The notes under the pieces are model-generated. The model was not told where the DNA came from. It saw nothing but the letters and a program-made list of their open reading frames with translations, and did no database searches. Made by a program: the position numbers and the translations under genes. From Cellvibrio sp. PSBB006 (GTDB lineage Bacteria > Pseudomonadota > Gammaproteobacteria > Pseudomonadales > Cellvibrionaceae): a stretch of DNA of 64,000 nt. The DNA lies in the NCBI RefSeq assembly GCF_002162135.1, contig NZ_CP021382.1:3284001-3348000 (forward strand), read 5' to 3'. Shown here in pieces: positions 9,711-18,618 of this stretch (positions are counted from its first letter, which is position 1; every line of letters starts with the position of its first letter).

Positions 9711-10280
9711 CTAACCGGGCCGACGAATCTCTCCGGTGAGCAAATCGCGAATTTCCGAGGGATTGGCTCGATGACCGACTTTCCCCTGGGTAATGGCATC
9801 CAGTTGATCGCCGAAATAGCGCCGTAAGGTCAATGCATCACGCGCCGGTTCGAGCCCCTGAGGGTTAGCAGAGGTGGAAACTATCGGCGCACCGAATGCC
9901 CGACATAAACCCGCCGCCAGGGGATGATCTGTCACCCGCAACGCAAGAGACGGCGAATTTCCCGTCACCCAAAAAGGTGCCAGCTTATTTCTGGGCACCA
10001 ACCAGGTCACCGGACCAGGCCAGGAGTTTTTCAGTTTCTGGCGTTGCAGGTCATCGAGATGATCAATAAACGGCCCCAGTTGGCGGATATCGGCCGCGAT
10101 CAGGATCAAGCCTTTGTGCATGGGGCGCTGCTTGAGTGACAGCAGATATTCCACCGCCCGTCGGTCGAACGGATTACACCCCAGCCCCCAGACGGCCTCG
10201 GTGGGGTAGGCAATAACGCCACCCCGACGCATCACTTCGGCTGCGTGGCGAATACGTGGATTGAGTGACCAGTCGGTCAT
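9711..10280 (-). CDS. tsaC: Threonylcarbamoyl-AMP synthase TsaC
   Basis: YrdC/Sua5-domain enzyme that makes threonylcarbamoyl-adenylate from Thr, bicarbonate and ATP, the first step of t6A37 modification of ANN-decoding tRNAs. The protein shows the basic ATP-binding K-Q-R-P-M-H-K-G loop, the P-T-E-A-V-W-G-L-G segment and the S-T-S-A-N motif. It is the short form without the Sua5 C-terminal domain. The start is placed at the ATG at 10280, which has AGGA upstream; an in-frame ATG at 10307 lacks a ribosome-binding site. Confidence 0.94.
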   Translation of the reverse strand: MTDWSLNPRIRHAAEVMRRGGVIAYPTEAVWGLGCNPFDRRAVEYLLSLKQRPMHKGLILIAADIRQLGPFIDHLDDLQRQKLKNSWPGPVTWLVPRNKLAPFWVTGNSPSLALRVTDHPLAAGLCRAFGAPIVSTSANPQGLEPARDALTLRRYFGDQLDAITQGKVGHRANPSEIRDLLTGEIRRPG

Positions 10281-10382
10281 AACGCAGATCCTGTAGCAAG
10301 TGGGCATGGCTGGCCCGTTAAACGAGACCGCACTCTAATGCACCGCGCCGGCTGGCTCAAGGTACATCCGCACGTGTCTAGC

Positions 10383-11516
10383 TCAGGCGGTTGCCCGCAC
10401 GTAGCCAATCGGCGTATTGCTGACTACCCCTTTTAATTCCAGCCCGATGAGCTGCGACGCAATAAGACCAACATCCAGCGTCGTGCGCTGCGCGAGGGTA
10501 TCCACATCGACCGGGTCATAACCCATGGCATCCAATAGCCTGGCTTCTGCTGGGTCAAGCTGCATTTGCGAAACGGCGGTGACGCTCTGGGTGTAATCCA
10601 GCTCCGCCTGCTGAAAGCCGAGCAAAGCACCCAGCTCTTCCACGATATCCTGCCCGGTTTCGACCAGCTTTGCGCCGTCGCGAATCAGCTTGTGACAACC
10701 CCGCGCCAGCGGGTTGTGGATAGAGCCGGGGATAGCGAAAACTTCGCGGTTTTGCTCCAGCGCCAGCCTGGCGGTGATCAATGATCCGCTCTGTACCGCC
10801 GCTTCCACCACCAGAGTGCCACAGCTCAAGCCGCTGATGATGCGGTTGCGTTGCGGGAAGTTGCTGGCATTGGAGCGTGTATCGAGGGGAAATTCAGAGA
10901 CCAATGCTCCACCCGCCGCAATGATGTCCTGGGCCAGTTGCCGGTGGCGTGCCGGGTAGACCCGATCAATGCCGGTACCCAATACCGCAATGGTTTTACC
11001 CTGCGCCGCCAGAGCACCGCGATGTGCCGCACCATCAACACCCAAAGCAAGCCCACTGGTAATAGTAAAGCCGGCGCCGGCGAGAAAGCGGGCAAATTGA
11101 TGCGCGTTATCGCTACCACCCGGTGTGGGATTACGACTACCCACAATCGCCACCTGCGGCAAGCTGAGGCAGGCAGGATCACCCAAGACAAACAACAACG
11201 GCGGTGGGCGGCGAATTTCGCGCAGCAACCCTGGGTAATTGGTATCGTCCAGATTGAGTAACGTCACCTCGGGATGTTCATTGAGCCAGGCGAGGTCGCG
11301 CGCGAGGTATCGGCCCACCTGGCTGTTGTGGCGCTGCCGCTGATAATCCAGCAAGGCCTCCGCTGCGGCGGGCTTAAGAAACGATTGCAGTTTGTCCGGG
11401 GATTGCATGAGCACATTGGCCGGATCGCCAAAAGCATCACGTAGCCGCCAGTAAGTAGCGGGGCCGAAATCCGGTAAACGTTGGAGAATAAGGCTGGCTT
11501 GAAGGGAGTCTTGCAT
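10383..11516 (-). CDS. dprA: DNA processing protein DprA
   Basis: Loads RecA on incoming single-stranded DNA during natural transformation; cytoplasmic. The 377 residues comprise an N-terminal SAM/helix-hairpin-helix-like segment (L-P-D-F-G-P-A-T-Y-W), the Rossmann-type DprA core (G-S-R-N-P-T-P-G-G, S-G-L-A-L-G-V-D-G-A-A-H, F-P-Q-R-N-R-I-I-S-G-L) and a C-terminal winged-helix domain of about 60 residues. The start ATG has AAGGA upstream. It lies between tsaC and the LysM gene tsaP. Confidence 0.96.
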   Translation of the reverse strand: MQDSLQASLILQRLPDFGPATYWRLRDAFGDPANVLMQSPDKLQSFLKPAAAEALLDYQRQRHNSQVGRYLARDLAWLNEHPEVTLLNLDDTNYPGLLREIRRPPPLLFVLGDPACLSLPQVAIVGSRNPTPGGSDNAHQFARFLAGAGFTITSGLALGVDGAAHRGALAAQGKTIAVLGTGIDRVYPARHRQLAQDIIAAGGALVSEFPLDTRSNASNFPQRNRIISGLSCGTLVVEAAVQSGSLITARLALEQNREVFAIPGSIHNPLARGCHKLIRDGAKLVETGQDIVEELGALLGFQQAELDYTQSVTAVSQMQLDPAEARLLDAMGYDPVDVDTLAQRTTLDVGLIASQLIGLELKGVVSNTPIGYVRATA

Positions 11517-11532
11517 ACACGTCCTTGCTGGG

Positions 11533-11560
11533 TAAAAGCCGCTTCGTCAATGAAGCGGCT
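11533..11560 (-). terminator. Terminator after tsaP
   Basis: A 9-bp perfect stem (11537-11545 with 11552-11560) is followed on the minus strand by TTTT. It lies between the tsaP stop and the dprA start and should reduce read-through into dprA. Confidence 0.65.
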
Positions 11561-11584
11561 GTATTGGATTAAGGGGAAACTTGA

Positions 11585-12619
11585 TCAGGGATTGCGCACT
11601 TTGTCGTTCACGGAGAGCGGACGCTCTGCTTCCAGTACCAGACCGAAGCTCATCTTCTCAAAGGTACGGAAGACCATCAGCAAACCGGCACGCTCGTCCG
11701 GCAGTTGCACGCGATCGTTGGTTACCCGGTCGCGTACCAGCTCACCGGTTTTATAGATGGCTAATACGTTGCCGACCTGGAGCCCTTCGCGATCACCGCG
11801 ATTGAGGATCACCACGTTCATCTTCCCGACCTGGCTCACGCCACCTTCAACGCCCAGGATAACCCCTTCAATCTCGGTATCCGGTGCACTGGGGTAGAAG
11901 ATGGAATCTACCGAACGCTCTTCGTTAGGCAGCAGGCGATCACCCATGCGAATTTCTTCTGTGCTGCGGATCGCTTTAACTGTCGCGATATCGTCCTTCA
12001 GCGATTGCACACTGACGGTACCGATGCTTTGCGCATGAATGCCCAGAAACTCTTTGGTTTCCGGATCGACATACTTATCGCCTTTGCGGAAGACACCGTA
12101 ATTTTTGATATCGCCGCTGAAATCACCGCGCGCATAAGCCGTGTCACCAGCACCGACCACAATACGTTTCTCCGGACCGGCGAGCATGTAAGGTGCGCCT
12201 TCCAGATCATCCAGGTCGAGAATTCGGCTGCGCGACAGGAAGCTGTCTATACGATCCAGCGGGATCGCAGGGATGGCATCTTCGTTGGGCAATACGCGTA
12301 CGCTCGGCCCGAGTTTGGTATCACCGGGGGCCAGGCGGACGGTGCGATCCAGCGTCAGACGCGGTTGACCGTCGAGGTAAATCAAACGGATCACGTCACC
12401 GGGATATATTAAGTGAGGATTTTCAATCTGGGGATTAACGTGCCAGATTTCCGGCCACATCCAGGGGGTGTTCAAAAAGGTGTTAGAGATATCCCACAGG
12501 GTATCGCCTTTTCTAACGGTGTATTCATCGGGATGGTTATCACGCAAGATCCCATCCTGTGCCCAAGTCAACACACTCAGCAGTGACACTGCGAGTACCG
12601 CAATTATCATTTTTTTCAT
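11585..12619 (-). CDS. tsaP: LysM-domain protein, TsaP type
   Basis: Periplasmic peptidoglycan-binding protein. A signal peptide (about residues 1-20, ending near T-W-A-Q) is followed by a LysM domain around residues 34-82 (Y-T-V-R-K-G-D-T-L-W-D-I-S, then N-P-Q-I-E-N-P-H-L-I-Y-P-G-D). A C-terminal region of about 240 residues matches the length of the Pseudomonas protein at the same place in the genome, TsaP, which anchors the type IV pilus secretin PilQ to peptidoglycan. The assignment rests on architecture plus synteny (dprA on one side, def divergent on the other). No pilus genes lie in the window. Confidence 0.82.
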   Translation of the reverse strand: MKKMIIAVLAVSLLSVLTWAQDGILRDNHPDEYTVRKGDTLWDISNTFLNTPWMWPEIWHVNPQIENPHLIYPGDVIRLIYLDGQPRLTLDRTVRLAPGDTKLGPSVRVLPNEDAIPAIPLDRIDSFLSRSRILDLDDLEGAPYMLAGPEKRIVVGAGDTAYARGDFSGDIKNYGVFRKGDKYVDPETKEFLGIHAQSIGTVSVQSLKDDIATVKAIRSTEEIRMGDRLLPNEERSVDSIFYPSAPDTEIEGVILGVEGGVSQVGKMNVVILNRGDREGLQVGNVLAIYKTGELVRDRVTNDRVQLPDERAGLLMVFRTFEKMSFGLVLEAERPLSVNDKVRNP

Positions 12620-12931
12620 AGAAACCGATCCTGTTTTTTTCGGTCCTGGAAGTTAGCAGCGCCCCAATTGCACAGCGGTGCCGCCGAAAGAAGGCTAGCA
12701 CAAATTCAAACCACTATTGGCGTCATCCTTTGTTGCGTCACCCTTGAAGCCGGTGGTTTAACCGCCATTTTTAACGTTGTACCAACAAGTAAAGCAGGAT
12801 TTCACCCTGCTGTTGACGTTATAATAGCCCAATCTACCGCCCGCTGGTGGCCTCTGTGCGCGGCGTAAATGCTGTGCGATCATCATGTTAGCAGCGGTTA
12901 TTGTCTTTTTACTAGAAGTTTGTCACAAGCT
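12620..12931. other. Divergent intergenic region between tsaP and def
   Basis: No gene seen. It must hold the promoters for both directions. The clearest element is TATAAT at 12820-12825 reading toward def. Confidence 0.5.
12797..12825 (+). promoter_or_regulatory. Candidate sigma-70 promoter for def
   Basis: A perfect -10 hexamer TATAAT lies at 12820-12825, about 107 bases before the def ATG. The -35 position at 17-bp spacing is a poor match, so only the -10 is convincing. Confidence 0.4.
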
Positions 12932-13438
12932 ATGGCGATATTAGAAATACTCGAATTTCCCGATCCGCGTCTGCGCACAGTTGCGAAACCTGTCGCCGTG
13001 GTCGACGACCGTATCCGGCAGCTGGTCGATAACATGTTTGAAACCATGTATGACGCACCGGGTATTGGGCTCGCCGCCTCTCAGGTCAATGTGCATGAGC
13101 GGGTCATCGTGATCGATATCAGCGAAGACAAATCCCAGCCCATGGTGTTTATCAACCCCGAGATTACTGTGCTGGATGAAGAACTACAGGAATATGACGA
13201 AGGCTGTCTGTCGATTCCCGGCTTTTATGAGACGGTCGTGCGCCCCGGCCATGTCAGGGTCAACGCCCTGGATCGCGATGGCAAGCCGTTCACTATCGAG
13301 CCCGATGGGTTACTGGCGGTCTGCATCCAGCACGAAATCGACCATCTTAACGGCAAGCTCTTCGTCGATTATGTATCACCCATCAAGCGCTCGCGTATTC
13401 GCAAGAAGCTTGAGAAGAAACATCGCGCCCAAGCCTGA
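12932..13438 (+). CDS. def: Peptide deformylase
   Basis: Removes the N-formyl group from nascent proteins; cytoplasmic metalloenzyme. All three motifs are present: [16 protein letters not shown] (metal-ligand Cys) and the H-E-I-D-H-L-N-G helix (two His ligands and the catalytic Glu). The ATG at 12932 gives 168 residues, the usual length; the frame stays open further upstream without a better start. def, fmt, rsmB and trkA form the classic order, but a strong terminator-like hairpin spans the def stop codon. Confidence 0.97.
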   Translation: MAILEILEFPDPRLRTVAKPVAVVDDRIRQLVDNMFETMYDAPGIGLAASQVNVHERVIVIDISEDKSQPMVFINPEITVLDEELQEYDEGCLSIPGFYETVVRPGHVRVNALDRDGKPFTIEPDGLLAVCIQHEIDHLNGKLFVDYVSPIKRSRIRKKLEKKHRAQA

Positions 13439-13460
13439 TCTAAACCATCAGGCTTTTTTC
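13432..13460 (+). terminator. Terminator hairpin overlapping the def stop codon
   Basis: An 8-bp perfect stem (13432-13439 with 13447-13454) with a 7-base loop is followed by six T residues. The left arm contains the def stop codon. It sits between two genes normally cotranscribed, so it may act as a partial terminator or attenuator. Confidence 0.75.
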
Positions 13461-13489
13461 TTTACGACTCCCGAACAGCCAGGTCTTCC

Positions 13490-14473
13490 ATGTCATCATC
13501 GTCTCGTCCCGCCACTGAGGGTCTGCGCATTGTCTTCGCCGGTACCCCGGATTTTGCGGCGCATCATCTGCAAGCCTTGCTGGATAGCCACCACCAGCTC
13601 ATCGCGGTGTACTCACAACCGGATCGCCCGGCCGGGCGCGGCAAGAAATTAACCGCCAGCCCGGTGAAGGCACTGGCCCTTGCACATAATATTCCCGTCT
13701 ACCAACCGCTTTCCCTTAAAGATCCCGCAGCCCAACAAGAGTTGGCGACTTTGCAAGCAGACATCATGGTGGTCGTGGCTTATGGCCTGCTGTTGCCCAA
13801 GGTGGTATTGGATACGCCACGATTAGGTTGTATCAATGTGCATGCATCCATCCTGCCCCGCTGGCGTGGTGCCGCACCGATTCAGCGCGCCCTGGAAGCC
13901 GGCGATACCCTTACCGGCGTGACCATCATGCAGATGGATGTGGGGCTGGATACCGGGGATATGCTGGTCAAAGTGGAATGTCCAATCTTGTCGGAAGATA
14001 CCGGCGGCAGTCTTCACGACCGATTGTTGGGTATCGGCGCGCCAGCGCTGCTGGAAGCCCTTGATCAACTGCAACACGGCACGGCTAAACCCGAAGTACA
14101 GGACGATACCCAAAGCTGCTATGCACCCAAACTACACAAAGATGAGGCATTGCTGGACTGGCGCCAAGCGGCCGCGGTACTGGAGCGTAAAGTGCGCGCA
14201 TTTAATCCTTTTCCTGTAGCGTTTACCCAAAAAGCCGGTAGTGAGGAGCGCATCCGTATCTGGGCAAGTCGGGTCGTCGCTGGCAACGCTAATAAACCGC
14301 ATGGCAGCTTGATTGAAGTGGGCGCCCCCGGCATCCGGGTCAGTTGCGGGCAGGACAGTTTGCTGCTTGAGCAACTGCAATTACCCGGCAAAAAACCGGT
14401 AACCGTCGATGAACTGCTACGCGGACATCCCCATCTCTTCAGTGTCGGTGATCAATTGGAGTTACCCGCCTGA
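13490..14473 (+). CDS. fmt: Methionyl-tRNA formyltransferase
   Basis: Formylates initiator Met-tRNA using 10-formyl-tetrahydrofolate; cytoplasmic. The N-terminal Rossmann domain has the catalytic Asn-His pair in I-N-V-H-A-S, the [12 protein letters not shown] signature and [10 protein letters not shown] with the catalytic Asp. The C-terminal OB-like tRNA-binding domain follows. At 327 residues it is of normal length. The stop overlaps the rsmB start (TGATG). Confidence 0.97.
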   Translation: MSSSSRPATEGLRIVFAGTPDFAAHHLQALLDSHHQLIAVYSQPDRPAGRGKKLTASPVKALALAHNIPVYQPLSLKDPAAQQELATLQADIMVVVAYGLLLPKVVLDTPRLGCINVHASILPRWRGAAPIQRALEAGDTLTGVTIMQMDVGLDTGDMLVKVECPILSEDTGGSLHDRLLGIGAPALLEALDQLQHGTAKPEVQDDTQSCYAPKLHKDEALLDWRQAAAVLERKVRAFNPFPVAFTQKAGSEERIRIWASRVVAGNANKPHGSLIEVGAPGIRVSCGQDSLLLEQLQLPGKKPVTVDELLRGHPHLFSVGDQLELPA

Positions 14474-15780
14474 TGCCGCTCACTGCCCGCACGGCCGCCG
14501 CTCAGGTTATCGGCCAGATTCTGCGCCAGCAGGGTTCACTGTCGAGCGTGTTACCGATAAACCAGACCAAAGTACCCGAATCAGAGCGCGCATTTTTGCA
14601 GGAGTTATGCTTCGGCACCCTGCGCTGGCAACCGCATCTGGATGCCTACCTGCAACGGTTGCTCGACAAACCGCTGCGCGCCAAGGACAGTGATATCCAG
14701 GCGCTGCTGCTGTTGGGCCTCTACCAACTGACTCACCTCCGCGTACCTGATCATGCCGCCATCAGCGAAACCGTGGAAGCTGCCCGCCCACTGAAAAAGC
14801 CCTGGGCCACGAAACTGATCAATGGCGTCCTGCGCCGCTTTCAGCGGGAGCGCGAAGATCTGGATCGGCAGTTGCAGGATGATCCGGTATTTACCAGCAA
14901 CCATCCTGCCTGGTTGCTCAATACCCTCCAGCGTGCCTGGCCGGACCAGATCGAACAGATCATCGCCGCCAACAACACTCACCCGCCCTTTAGCCTGCGT
15001 CTCAATACCCGGCAGGAGAGCCGGGAAAGGTATCTCGCCCGCTTGGCTGAAACCGCTATCGCTGCGCAACCCACACCGTTTAGTCCGGTGGGATTTACCC
15101 TTGAAACCGCCTGCGATCCCCGACAATTGCCGCTGTTTGACGCGGGCATGATCAGCGTGCAGGACGAAGCCGCCCAATTGACCGCTGACTTGCTGCTGCT
15201 TGAACCGGGGCAACGGGTCCTGGATGCCTGTTGTGCGCCGGGCGGTAAAACCGGACATATCCTTGAAAGCACCGACGATCTGCAGGTCGTGGCGCTGGAC
15301 AGCGATGAACGCCGCCTCGGGCGGGTGCGGGAGAATCTTGCGCGTCTGAATGTCAGCGCGCAGATCCTGTGCGGTGACGCCAGCCAACCCGACGACTGGT
15401 GGGACGGTCAGCCTTTTGATCGCATCCTACTCGATGCACCCTGCTCCGCCACCGGCATTATTCGCCGCCACCCGGATATCAAAGTCCTGCGTAGCGCCGC
15501 CGATATCGCCAAGCTGGCGCAGCTCCAGGGCAAGCTGCTCGATAGCCTGTGGCCGCTGCTCAAGCCCGATGGCGTCTTGCTGTACGCCACCTGTTCCATC
15601 ATGCCTGATGAAAACACCCGGGTTGTCGAAGCCTTTTTGACGCGACAACCTGAAGCTGTGTGTGAATTGCTCGATGTTCCCTGGGGCACTCCACAACATT
15701 GTGGTCGACAATTACTACCTAACGAAAATGGCCATGACGGATTTTATTATGCGCAGTTGCGCAAAAATGGCATAAATTAA
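14473..15780 (+). CDS. rsmB: 16S rRNA m5C967 methyltransferase RsmB
   Basis: SAM-dependent methylation of C967 in 16S rRNA. An N-terminal NusB-like domain (roughly residues 1-130) is followed by the Rossmann methyltransferase domain: D-A-C-C-A-P-G-G-K-T (SAM loop), D-A-P-C-S-A-T-G (motif IV Cys) and Y-A-T-C-S-I-M-P (motif VI, the catalytic Cys). The start codon overlaps the fmt stop by one base, indicating coupled translation. 435 residues, the usual length. Confidence 0.97.
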   Translation: MPLTARTAAAQVIGQILRQQGSLSSVLPINQTKVPESERAFLQELCFGTLRWQPHLDAYLQRLLDKPLRAKDSDIQALLLLGLYQLTHLRVPDHAAISETVEAARPLKKPWATKLINGVLRRFQREREDLDRQLQDDPVFTSNHPAWLLNTLQRAWPDQIEQIIAANNTHPPFSLRLNTRQESRERYLARLAETAIAAQPTPFSPVGFTLETACDPRQLPLFDAGMISVQDEAAQLTADLLLLEPGQRVLDACCAPGGKTGHILESTDDLQVVALDSDERRLGRVRENLARLNVSAQILCGDASQPDDWWDGQPFDRILLDAPCSATGIIRRHPDIKVLRSAADIAKLAQLQGKLLDSLWPLLKPDGVLLYATCSIMPDENTRVVEAFLTRQPEAVCELLDVPWGTPQHCGRQLLPNENGHDGFYYAQLRKNGIN

Positions 15781-15856
15781 CAAGCTACTCTCGTTTGAAT
15801 GAGCAATTACTTTTTGCTAAGGCAGCTATCAACAACAAAAGCTATAAGGAGTTAGT

Positions 15857-17068
15857 ATGTCATTTGATCCCTACCCACCTAAGATCCAGCATCCGAAAAC
15901 CCGCAACATTCTAGTAATTAGCATCTTACTTTTAGTGCTAATTTCATGGCTCGGCAAACTGGACGAGCTCTCTACGGAATATATTGACGACTCGTTGGTA
16001 AAGTCCACTGTAGCGTTTGGTGTTGCGCGAACACTTAATGCCGTAATTTCTGTCTGTCAATCATTAACATTAGGCGTAGGTGTAGCCAATGTAACGATTG
16101 GAGAGGTATTGAATCCTGTCAATAACTTGGTAGAAGACTATGCATCACTCATGAAACTTGCTATCGGATCACTAATAATTCAAAAATTATTAGTGGAGAT
16201 TGTATCTGACACATTGTTCAAGATTTTATTGAGCGTATCAGGAGCAATACTTTTAATCGGATTCTATTTTAAAAGCGGGATTCATCTGAATTTTCTGTCA
16301 AGGCTCTTTTTATTTTTCCTGTTCATAAGGTTTTCTTTAGCTTTCGTCATCATTATGAATAGTTTTGTAGACCAAGCGTTTCTCGATGAGAAAACACAAG
16401 ATGATGTAGAAGCACTAAGTTCACTTAGTCACGATATTGATACAGCAAATCAGATACAAAAAATATCTGTCGCAGACAATAAGACACTTTCAGATCAACT
16501 GCTACAACTAAATGCAGAGGAGCAATCTATTAGCAGTCTCTTGAAGAAGCAGCACCAACTACGTGAGGACGCAAACGATTCTGTAAATAAAGCTGATGAA
16601 AACATCAAAAATGCAGAAGAAAAATTGAGCCTCATGCAAAGGCTGTCGGATAAAGATTTATCGTCATTAAAAAGCACTGCTTCAGCCAAAAAGAAAAGCC
16701 TTCAACTTCTCGAAGAACAGATAGAGGAGCTTGAAGAAAATATGGAAGCAATCCAGGAAAGAAAAACCTATATAGAAAATACCCTGACCGGAAAGCCAAA
16801 CAGCCTTATGGAATCCATCGGAATGACCGTGTCTGATTCGATGTCGTCAATGAAAAGTCTTGGCGATAAATTTAATGCTTTTTCCATGAAGGATAAACTT
16901 GAAGGTGCTATAAACGGCATCTTGAATTTAATGACGCTTTTTCTACTAAAGACCATGATCCTGCCCTTGATCTTCTTGTTTGCCCTATCGAAAGCAACAA
17001 AACTAATATGGGCAATTGATATAAGGGAAATTTTGACGAACCCAAGAGCACAAGGAAACCAGCACTAA
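15857..17068 (+). CDS. Unrecognised membrane protein with long coiled coil
   Basis: I do not recognise a family. The 403-residue product has a hydrophobic helix at about 18-33, two or three more between about 100 and 170, a long charged coiled-coil region rich in Glu, Lys, Ser and Leu at about 180-315, and a final hydrophobic stretch at about 350-385. A good ribosome-binding site (AAGGAG) precedes the ATG. The DNA is visibly AT-richer, and its codons differ, compared with rsmB and trkA on either side, a pair that is usually adjacent or cotranscribed. This suggests acquisition by transfer into the operon. No transposase or repeat marks the edges. A role in membrane remodelling or phage defence is conceivable, but nothing here shows it. 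Confidence 0.75.
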   Translation: MSFDPYPPKIQHPKTRNILVISILLLVLISWLGKLDELSTEYIDDSLVKSTVAFGVARTLNAVISVCQSLTLGVGVANVTIGEVLNPVNNLVEDYASLMKLAIGSLIIQKLLVEIVSDTLFKILLSVSGAILLIGFYFKSGIHLNFLSRLFLFFLFIRFSLAFVIIMNSFVDQAFLDEKTQDDVEALSSLSHDIDTANQIQKISVADNKTLSDQLLQLNAEEQSISSLLKKQHQLREDANDSVNKADENIKNAEEKLSLMQRLSDKDLSSLKSTASAKKKSLQLLEEQIEELEENMEAIQERKTYIENTLTGKPNSLMESIGMTVSDSMSSMKSLGDKFNAFSMKDKLEGAINGILNLMTLFLLKTMILPLIFLFALSKATKLIWAIDIREILTNPRAQGNQH

Positions 17069-17197
17069 AAAGAAAAGGCGACTAAGCTACTTTTTATGGT
17101 GTATTTACACCCAAACGCAGTAAAGTGGCAGCCGCTATCCAGTCGGGCTCCGGATGCGCGACGGCGGATTTGAACCTCAGGTTAACTAAGAAGGCTT

Positions 17198-18586
17198 ATG
17201 AAGATCATCATCCTCGGTGCGGGACAAGTGGGCGGCAGTCTTGCAGAGCATCTCGCCAGCGAAGCCAATGACATTACCGTGGTCGATACCGATGAAGGGC
17301 GCCTGCGCGATCTGCGCGACCGACTCGATATCGGTGTCATCACCGGCGAGGGGTCACACCCGGATATCCTGATCCAGGCCGGTATTGAAGATGCGGATAT
17401 GCTGATCGCCGTGACCAATAACGACGAAATCAACATGATCGCCTGCCGCGTCGCCGACAGCCTGTTCCGCACCCCCACCAAGATCGCGCGGGTGCGTTCC
17501 ACCGCCTACCTCACCCACCGCGCCCTGTTTGAAAGCGGCGCCATTCCCATTGATGTATTGATCAGCCCTGAACAGTTGGTCTCTGATTACATCTTTCGCC
17601 TGATCGAAAACCCCGGCGCCTTACAGGTGCTGGATTTTGCGGATGGCAAAGTTCAGTTAGTTGCCGTCCGTGCTTACCACGGCGGGCCGCTGGTGGGTCA
17701 GGAGTTAAGCTATCTGCGCCAGCATATGCCCAATGTCGAAACCCGTGTGGCCGCTATTTATCGACGCAATCGTGCCATTATGCCCACCGGTTCGACGGTG
17801 ATCGAAGCCGATGATGAAGTTTTCTTTATCGCAGCCAAGGCCGATATCCGCGCGGTCATGAGCGAGCTGCGCCGGTTGGAGGTGCCCTATAAGCGTCTGA
17901 CCATCGCCGGTGGTGGCAACATCGGTTATCGGCTGGCGAAGAAACTGGAAGGCCGTTATAACGTGCGTGTGATTGAACACAACCGCAATCGCTGTGCTCG
18001 TTTGTCTGAACAACTGGAACGCGCCATCGTGCTCCACGGCAGTGGGACGGATCAGGATTTATTGTTGGAGGAGAACATTGAAGATACCGATGTATTCCTC
18101 GCCCTGACCAATGATGACGAAGCCAACATCATGTCATCGATGCTCGCCAAGCGGCTGGGGGCGCGCAAGGTCATGACGCTGATCAACAACCCCGCCTATG
18201 TGGATCTGGTACAGGGCGGCGATATCGATATCGCCATCTCGCCCCAGACCACCACCATCGGCAGTTTGCTGACCCACGTGCGGCGCGGTGATATGGTGAA
18301 CGTTCACTCACTGCGCCGGGGCGCGGCGGAAGCACTGGAGCTGATTGCCCACGGCGACGCCAAATCATCCAAGGTGGTGGGCAAGGCGCTGGAAGATATC
18401 GACTTGCCGGAAGGTGCGAATATCGGGGCAATTGTGCGCGATACAGCAGATGGCGAAAGCGAGGTTATCATCGCCCACGACGATGTGGTGGTGCAGTCCG
18501 GCGACCACGTGATTGTGTTCCTGCTGGATAAAAAGCACACTCGCGACATCGAGAAGCTGTTCCAGGTCGGCTTCACCTTCTTTTGA
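17198..18586 (+). CDS. trkA: Trk potassium uptake regulatory subunit TrkA
   Basis: Cytoplasmic NAD(H)/nucleotide-binding gating subunit of the Trk K+ transporter. Two RCK repeats are visible: G-A-G-Q-V-G-G-S-L at the N-terminus and G-G-G-N-I-G-Y-R-L around residue 240, each followed by a TrkA-C domain. The start ATG has AAGAAGG upstream. It is followed 32 bases later by trkH, its membrane partner. Confidence 0.97.
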   Translation: MKIIILGAGQVGGSLAEHLASEANDITVVDTDEGRLRDLRDRLDIGVITGEGSHPDILIQAGIEDADMLIAVTNNDEINMIACRVADSLFRTPTKIARVRSTAYLTHRALFESGAIPIDVLISPEQLVSDYIFRLIENPGALQVLDFADGKVQLVAVRAYHGGPLVGQELSYLRQHMPNVETRVAAIYRRNRAIMPTGSTVIEADDEVFFIAAKADIRAVMSELRRLEVPYKRLTIAGGGNIGYRLAKKLEGRYNVRVIEHNRNRCARLSEQLERAIVLHGSGTDQDLLLEENIEDTDVFLALTNDDEANIMSSMLAKRLGARKVMTLINNPAYVDLVQGGDIDIAISPQTTTIGSLLTHVRRGDMVNVHSLRRGAAEALELIAHGDAKSSKVVGKALEDIDLPEGANIGAIVRDTADGESEVIIAHDDVVVQSGDHVIVFLLDKKHTRDIEKLFQVGFTFF

Positions 18587-18618
18587 CGTTTAACGCCCAC
18601 TGATGGATTACGTGTGAC

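Noticed and set aside
14605..15387. 260-codon minus-strand open frame within rsmB
   Set aside because: It lies wholly inside rsmB with no recognisable domain; high GC at third codon positions creates such frames.
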